A stretch of DNA of 64,000 nt. Source: Eleginops maclovinus. Its lineage: Eukaryota > Chordata > Actinopteri > Perciformes > Eleginopidae. Under the pieces are notes generated by a model. That model saw only the letters and a list, made by a program, of their open reading frames with translations, made no database searches and was not told where the DNA came from. This document shows positions 34,624-43,459 of this stretch, piece after piece; position 1 is the first letter of the stretch; every line of letters starts with the position of its first letter. A program made the position numbers and the translations under genes. The stretch spans positions 23,920,018-23,984,017 of the forward strand of contig NC_086355.1 in assembly GCF_036324505.1 (NCBI RefSeq), read 5' to 3'.

Positions 34624-37600
34624 AACAGTTATATTTTGCATCAGTTTTGCAACAGCTCGTGTCTTGTACTTGACATTGGCCTGTGATGTAAGTATTATTA
34701 TTGTTGTTCAAATTAAATAATGAACATGCACTGAAAAAAGGGGGGGTTGTTCAATTTACAAATATGCAGTTAATCTATGAGACACAATTTATTAATCTTT
34801 CCATCAATCAATCATGTACAACTATTTGAATATTGAGGGAGGTCCTTTCTATAAGTCTCAGTCATGTTAAGAAATAAGTTCTGTTTATCTCTGTGACTCC
34901 ACTGGGCACATACGTACGTCAGCAGCTTGCTCTGCAGCCGATTATACAGCTTCTAATTATTATTGGCAAATGTGTTATTCATAAATCATAATGGTCGACT
35001 CAAAACCCTACTTTAATTGTTTTGTAATTGAACTTGAACAATATGGCACTTTAATGGACAGCATGAAAAGCGGAAAAGAAGGCATAAACATTTAACATTT
35101 GATTTGATTTCTTAAAGGATGAATTTTTGACTCCATGGTGCATTAAAACATTTATGTTACTGTTTTCTATGGCAATCGTCTTAAAGCTTTTTTGTTGTAA
35201 ACAAAAGAGTAAGCTGATACTGTTCTCAGGAGTTGTCTACGAGGTAAAAGTTGGGCTATAAAATGTGTATTTATTGAAACACCAGATGCTATATAGCCAA
35301 AATGTTGTGAATGGCCTGTTTTTTGTTTAATAGCTTGACTACACTGAAAAGCTAGAGGGCTTTTGATTTAAAACGGATACAGGATGTGAAAAAAACATTT
35401 TCAGGTCAGACACTATGTGCAACTTATGTACATATTAAAATCATGTGAATCCAACAGCCTTTTTTTCAGTTTGGTCACCCCCAAATAAAGTTTAAATATC
35501 CCAAACACATGTTCAGTCCAGCTTTTATTGATTTTTTTAAGTCCAAATTGGGTCCAGTAAAGGGTTGTATTTGGATTTTAATTCAAAGGAAACTTTCAAA
35601 ACTATATGTAGCAGATAGCCAGCATTTCTTTATTAAAATACACATGTGGACTCCCACATTGTTTCATAAGATGTTCTGTTTATTGAAAACAAAGTATTTT
35701 ACAGTAATTCTTGTAAGTATATAATGTTTCTTTTGGTGGCTTTTCACATTCCATTTTACACTTTACTTGACGAATGAATTGGTTGCATGGTCCTTGTTGC
35801 AGCTCTGATCGACACATCTCTATTAGGAGTCTGTCTGACATTACCTCGCCGTCATTATTGAATAAAGGATTCATCCTTATCTTTTTTTAACTAAGTTCCA
35901 CTTTGTTTTCCTTTGTTGTGTTTCAGCTCAGCAGAAGTGGATGCACTGTCAGAACAAGTTGCGCCCCCCTCAGGTACACAGCGCCTGCCATGTGGAAATG
36001 ATTTCAAAAGTGTCTTTATTAGCATTGTTACTGACAACAAAATGGAACTGATTTTTTTATTAATGGAACTGAACACTTTTTTTTTTTTACTTAGTTTTTA
36101 TTTCAAATTCACTTTCAATATGCATGTTCACATTTTGGTCAACAGTTCTTACATTTTCATTTAGCTGTATCTACATAGCCAGCATAAGAAAAGAAAAAGA
36201 GAACAAACAAAAAAAACATACAAATAGTAATAATAAAATAAAACCGCAAAGGGGGGGGGGGCATCCATAAGTGTGTGAGTGTGATTGTGTGTGCACAAAG
36301 GTGCATTCAGAGCCATTCAATACACCATAATCAGGAGGTTAAGGACCCTGAAGTGGTTTGAAAAATGTGGAGGAACCAGAATGAACTTACTGGATCAGCA
36401 CAGTTGCGGCATGACTCCACCTTTTGTGAAATATGTTTGTCTTGATCCTTAGAGAATATGTTATTTGTTCCATCTGATAGACTTCCCACACCTTTTCAGT
36501 CCATAAGTTGTATGTCGGAGGCTTTAACCACTTAATTGTGATACATTTAATTGCTGCTGTAAGCAGTACTTGTAGGAGATATTTCTGAGCTCTTCCCTCA
36601 ATGCCTTCTGGTGAACTGAACACTTTTAAAGGTCCCCTATTATGCAAAATGCACTTTTTAATGTCTTTTATGCATACATACTGTATGTGTCCCCGGTGTG
36701 TAAGGAGACTCACTAAGTGTCAGAAAATACAACCCTCTGTCTTCTCCTCCTTACCCACATCTCTAAAAACGTGGGTACAAACGAGCTGATCGTCATAACC
36801 GAACTGTGGGCCTGGCTTTGCATTGAGCTCCTGGAATTTACATAACTTATCATTCATACATTACCTAAAGTAGCATCCACAAACACTCACACACTGTCGG
36901 CCATCAGGAGCAATTTGGAGTTAGGTATCTTGCCCGAGGACACGTTGACGTGTTAACTGCAGGGGCTGGGGATCTAACTTCTGACCTTTTGGGTGGTTAA
37001 CTGCCAAGCCTTCTGAGCCACCCTGTTCCACTTCATGAAGAAGAAGAAATACTTATCTTCAGCAGTAGCAACTAACAAAGCTCAAACTCACTGTCAGCAA
37101 GGGAGCAAGGTGTGTTCTGAACTAATGTTGATGGCTACTAAAATAACGAAGGGAGACGTCCGTTCATTTCAGATGTTTACTAAAATAAAGAACTTAACAT
37201 ATTTACAGCGAGTGGTTGGCTTGAATTGTCAGCATCCTTAACAACATAGAACAATGGCCGCTGTACGACCTACAACACTGCGTATGTGACGTAACACGCA
37301 CAATGTCCCATGGGTAATGAAGTCCATTTCAAGTCCATTTCCTAAGTATATCCCAACTTAAATGACCTAAAGTCCCTTTTTAATCTAATCCCATATCTGA
37401 AACATGAACTGTTATTCTTAACACTTACTTATAAATTGACTAACTTATTAAATGTTGCTTTTAACTATTCCTTTTAAATCATCTGTTCTAAATAAATTCT
37501 CTTCCTAACAAATAAATTCACAACATCCTCCCCCCCATAAACTACTGTTTATACTATTTCCAACGGATACAGAAGCTGGATGGGCCTCCGCAGAACAGTC

Positions 37601-40600
37601 CCTGTGCTAGTGCGAACTGCACATGACCTCACAAGGCCATCACGACCAGGAAACAGCTCTTCGATCTTCCCCAGCTTCCAGCTCTGCCTTGGGGCGTTGT
37701 CTTCTCCGATGAGCGCAACATCGCCAACCTTCAGCGAAGAAGGCTGTGGGGTGTCATAGCGACGGGCCGACTTCAGATCCAACAGATATTCCTTCTGCCA
37801 GCGGTTCCAGAAGTTGGTCACGAGTCGTTGTCTGTAGCGCCACCTCTTGGTCATCTCCTCCTTGTTGGCTGTTGGACGGTTGATCTCAGCTGGAAATGAC
37901 TTAGGAGGCAAGCAAGTCAGTCTCTGACCCACCAAGAAGTGGGCAGGGGTCAGTGGTTCTGGCTCATCCACATCATTGGACACATACGTGAGCGGCCTTG
38001 AGTTTATTACGGCTTCAGCTTCGGTCAGCATGGTGCACATCTCTTCAAAGTTGAGTTTAGCTTTGCCAAGCACCTTTCTGAGAATGATTTTGACTGATCT
38101 AACAAGCCGCTCCCAAAATCCGCCCCACCAGGCTGCTCTTTCAGCGATGAACCGCCAGGTGATGCCCTTCTCTGAGAAGAACTCTCGTAGTTGTGGATCT
38201 TTAATTCGTTGCCAGAGCTCCTTTAGATCTTGATCTGCCCTCTTGAACGTCTTGGCATTATCTGAATAGATCACCTTGCATAATCCTCTTCTGGAGATGA
38301 ATCGTTTCAGAGCTAGTAAGAAGTGTTCCGTGGACATGTCTGAGACTAACTCTAAGTGGATCGCTCTGGTCACAGCACACGTGAAAAGTGCTATGTACGC
38401 CTTTGTCATTGAGCTCTGTATCTTCACATAGAGTGGCCCGGCAAAGTCCACACCGGTAACTTCGAATGGTGGTGATTCTGTTATCCTGTCCCTTGGCAAC
38501 GGTGCAGTAGTCTGTTGCCCAGGCCTTGCTTTGAATTTCCTGCAAAGTACACATCCGGACACCACCTTCCTCACTATCTGCCTTGCCTTAAGAATCCAAT
38601 ATTTCTCTCTTGTCTGCACTAAAGTGTCTTGTACACCTGCATGGCATATTTGCTCATGTTGATTCTGCACCACCATCTCTGTGTATTTGTGTTTGCTGGG
38701 CAAAATCCAGGGGTGTTTTTCTCTGTAAGAGAGATCTGAATGCTGTAGCCGTCCTCCAACACTAAGCAATGCGTCTTCATCCAGAAATGGTTTGAGCTCC
38801 CGTATCCTGGAGTCAGTGTTGGGGCATTTCCCTGCTATCAGCAGATCCATTTCGGAGCAGAAACTTTCTCTTTGAGTCACCTTCGTCCAATATTTTTCTG
38901 CTTCATTCAGCTCTTCCGCTGTCAGTTCACCGCTCACCTTAGATCTTGAGCGTGCGTTGGTGATGAATCTCTTGATCCAGGCTGTCACTCGGAACACTCT
39001 TTTTAGTTTGCTGTACTTCTCTAGACATAAGACAGGACTTAGGAAGTCTGGCTCTTGCTGAACAGCCTGTACTGTAATCTGGTATTTGGATCGGAGTTCA
39101 GATCCGACCTCCTCTTCCTGAACATCTTCCTGAGTACTCTGTGAGTGATCAGCTGTCATTAGAACATAAGGTCCTTTCCACCACAATGTGCTCTGCTTCA
39201 GGTCCTGTACATTTAGGCCTCTGGTGGGAAGGTCGGCTGGGTTAAGTTTCCCCTTGCAGTGAGACCAGGACTGTGGGTCGGTTAGGGTCTGGATTTCTGT
39301 GACTCTATTCGCTACGAACTGTTTCCACCTATGAGCAGAGCCGCAGATCCAGTGCAGAACTATCATTGAATCTGTCCACAGTCTGAGTTGTGTCTTGTCT
39401 AGCTGCAGCGCTTTCATGAGTGTGTCCCCCAACCTGGCTGCTATCACGGCACCCATCAGCTCCAGGCGTGGCAGAGTCATTCTTTTAAGCGGGGCCACTC
39501 TTGACTTGGATGCAACCAGGCTTATGGTCACTTCTCCTTCCCTTGTTTTTCCTTCGATGTAAGCGACTGCACTGTAAGCTCTTTCGCTCGAATCACAGAA
39601 TACATGCAGTTTTAGCTCTTGGTTGTTCTGCTGTGGCATATGCGTTTTGTACCATCGTGGGATTGACACCTCATGCAGTTGAGGGAGCTCTGAACACCAC
39701 TGTTGCCACTTCTTTGTCATGTCGGGTGGCAGCTCCTCGTCCCACTGGAGCCCTCTCTCCCACATCTCTTGGAACATGATCTTGATCCTAATCGTGAAGG
39801 GTGTCAAGAATCCCAATGGGTCAAAGATTCGAGCAGAAGACTGCAGAACACTTCGTTTTGTGTTTTCTCTATCCTTCAGGATATCCAGCAGCCCTCTGAG
39901 GTCGAACACAAAGTCATCAGTGGCCGGTCTCCACACCAAGCCCAGCACCTTGAGAATGGACCCGTGTGGTTCTGGCTGAGCAACGCAATCCATCGAGCTC
40001 TCCTGCCATTTCTCTTTGAGCTCAGCAGAGCTCGTCATCCATTTGCATAGCTCCATGCCTGCTTCAGACATTATGTTCTTGGCCGTTTTTGTCACTGTAT
40101 AGGCCTCTGTCACCTCACTTGAACTTGAAATAAAGTCATCGACATACAGTGAGGAGCTGATGATTCCTACCACCTTTGGGTGTTCTGATTCGTACTGTCT
40201 TAGATGCTTCCTAATGGTGGCTGCGAGTAGGAATGGGCTTGACGAAGCTCCAAACACCACCCTCGTCATTCTGAGCATGCGCAGCTTCATGTCCTTGTCC
40301 AGTGTTGGTGGACCTGTGAACCACAGGAATCTCACGGCGTCCCGATCTCTTTCTGTGAGTGAAATCTGCAGAAATGCTTTCTTGATGTCTGCCATATAAG
40401 CAACTTCATGCAGTCTAAACTTGATCAAAACACTCATCAGATCTGGATTCAGATTGGGGCCGGTTAAGAGACAGTCGTTCAGTGAGGGACTTCCATCTTC
40501 GTGAGATGAAGCATCGAATACGACTCGCAGTTTTGTTGTCGCCTTGTCTTCCCTCAGTACAGCATGATGGGGTAAGTAGTATGTCTGAGTGTCTTGCGGT

Positions 40601-43413
40601 GATGCACGCTCCTTTGGCACATCCTCAGCCATTCCTTGCTTTAGGTAGTCTTCCACGACTTCGTTGTATCTGCTGTACAGAGTGACATCTTTGCTCAGTT
40701 TCCTTTTCAAACTCTCCAGTCTCTTTTTGGCTATGCGGTAGTTGTCTTTAAGTGGTGGATGATCTTGTCGCCATGGCAACTCCACTTGGTAACGCCCGTC
40801 CTTGAGAATGGAGGTTTCTTCAAACCGCTGCAATGCTTCCGCATCCTCTGGGCTCTCAGGCTTCTCACTTGTGATGCCCAGGGACTCGAGCTCCCAGAAC
40901 GCATGCAGTTGTTTGTCCATCTGTGCATCGTTGCTGAGCAGTATGTTCATGCATGTTGACTCCGTCATGCTGGACACTGCCATTGGGCCTTGCACTGCCC
41001 ATCCAAATGTGCTCTCTAGTGCCACTAGGCTCTTGGTCAGTCTTTCCACTCGGCCAGACACTATCTGCCAGTAATAATCAGAGCCAATTAGCACAGAAAG
41101 TTCTGGTTTGTAATCTCCATCACAGTCAGCTAATTGGAGACCTCTTCTTTTCATCTCTTTCTGTATGTGTTCACCTGGAACCCTCATCAGTGCTGTGCAC
41201 ACTTGTGGGGTCACAACAGCTTCTATCTCAATTCTCTTCTGCTTATCCCACACATTCTCCAAGCTGAGCTTCACTATGTTGCGACTCACCGTTGTTGGAG
41301 CAGAGGAGCCAAATGTGTGAAGAGTAAGCGTTCCTTGTCTGGTAACAGGTAGCTGTAGCTCCTTCACTACATTCTCATGCACAAAACTCCCCTGACTGCC
41401 TCCATCTAGCAGGCAGCGGACCATCTTCCTGCTTGTGGGCCCTACGGCCCATGCCTTGGTGGTCTGTAACAGCACTGTGTTCTCTGCTTTAGGAATTACT
41501 GAGCTTACAAGTGTGTCTGTGTTGGTTGACACATCAGGTGGGGGTGCCAGATTTTTCTCACACACGGCTGCATGATGCCTGCCACCACATGTGGCACATG
41601 ACACACCCTTCGTCTTGCAAAACTTAGCAATGTGTTTGGATCCCAGACACACAAAGCACCTGCCTAGCCTTTTCAGTTTTTCTTTGCGTGCTGGCACATC
41701 GTGGTCTGGACATTTCTCGGATTTGTGTTCAGCACTATCACAAAACAAGCAATTGTTGACTTTCTGTTCAGTAATGTGTAGCGCAGCTGCAGATGTCATA
41801 TTTGGTTTCTTTATTTTCATGTCACTAGCTGAATGTGATTTGCTGCTGAATTTATTAGTGAACTGGCTTTCTCTCTGATTAAATGATTTCATCATCTGTA
41901 CAGTTCTCTCTCGGGTCTGAACCTCTGTCTGGAGGAATTTAAGCACATTGTCCACTTTCCACTCATCATTGTCACCTCTTTGACGGCTGTATTCAAGAGC
42001 CATGTCATCTGGCATCATCTGGAGCAATATTGGGCATAACATTCCACCATAGGTGTCTGATACCACTCCTAATGATTGTAGGCTTCTGGTTTGAACTTCA
42101 CATTCATCATACAGCTGTCTTAAGGCAGTGACATCAGATGATCTCTTTACAGGAGTGAGATTCAGTAGCTTTGACATATGTGCATTTACAATGAGATCTT
42201 TCCTTCCAAATCTTTTTTGAAGTAATTCGATTGCAGCATCATAATTACTGTCTGTCAGTGTGAGCCCTGCTACTGACTTTGCAGCTGTTCCAGTAAGATA
42301 CGTTTTCAGGTAGGTAAACTTCTCTTTCTTGCAGAGTGCACTGTTGTTATGAATAGCAGTCTCATACTGGCTCCAAAATTCCTGCCATAAGCTTACATCT
42401 CCGTTGAACTTGTCAATTTGTAATTTTGGCAGTCTCACTGTCTGTCTATTTGCAGTACTAGCATCACTTTGCCGAGTAGGCGGGGGGTTACTCACAGTCT
42501 CGCTGATCACTCGGTGAGCACGCGTCTTTACCTCAATGAGGCGGTCTCTGTAATCTTCTGCGAGTTCAATCTCCGCCTCCACATCTTCCAGTGAAGTGTG
42601 TTCCTCCACTATGTTGTCAAGCTCGCGCAAAGTGTCCTCCTTTGTCGACAATACAGCTAACATCTCCCGCACACGGTTGAGATCCCTCTGTTGGTCTTCC
42701 TTTCGCAGTTCAACATCAATCTGGTTGATCACTCGCGTAGTGGAGCTACGAATCGTCCGACGTTTCCTTCTCGCCCTTTCTCCTTGCTCCGCTACAAGTG
42801 GTCTCTCTTCAGCCGGGTCGTCAGCCATCTCGTTCTAATTCCCGGGTTTCGGCACCAAAATGTTCTGAACTAATGTTGATGGCTACTAAAATAACGAAGG
42901 GAGACGTCCGTTCATTTCAGATGTTTACTAAAATAAAGAACTTAACATATTTACAGCGAGTGGTTGGCTTGAATTGTCAGCATCCTTAACAACATAGAAC
43001 AATGGCCGCTGTACGACCTACAACACTGCGTATGTGACGTAACACGCACAATGTCCCATGGGTAATGAAGTCCATTTCAAGTCCATTTCCTAAGTATATC
43101 CCAACTTAAATGACCTAAAGTCCCTTTTTAATCTAATCCCATATCTGAAACATGAACTGTTATTCTTAACACTTACTTATAAATTGACTAACTTATTAAA
43201 TGTTGCTTTTAACTATTCCTTTTAAATCATCTGTTCTAAATAAATTCTCTTCCTAACAAATAAATTCACAACAAGGTGTGGTCGACGTAAACAGAAATCA
43301 GGACTTCATTGGTTAGTGTGTTGGTGTTAAAGTGCACACTGACTGTCCTTGGAACCTCACAACTGAAATGTAGAAAGCCTAGTGATAATAGACTCCTGGG
43401 ATTTGTCAGTTAA

Positions 43414-43459
<46 letters not shown>

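Larger units (their letters stand above)
37113..43273 (-). mobile_element. BEL/Pao LTR retrotransposon 2, full length (antisense), kelch intron 4
   Basis: LTRs 37113-37525 and 42861-43273, each 413 bp, read as identical. The flanking 5-bp duplication is aggtg (37108-37112 and 43274-43278). On the minus strand the LTR starts TGTTGTGAATTTATT, related to element 1. A G-rich polypurine tract ('atgggggggagga') precedes the 3' LTR at 37526. One uninterrupted Gag-Pol frame fills the interior. By structure it is a candidate for an autonomous, recently active copy. It ends only 195 bp upstream of kelch exon 5. Confidence 0.93.

Noticed and set aside
34363..34711. Open frames made of histidine-threonine or cysteine-valine repeats
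   Set aside because: They are translations of the (GT)n/(CA)n microsatellite and have no start context or conserved sequence.
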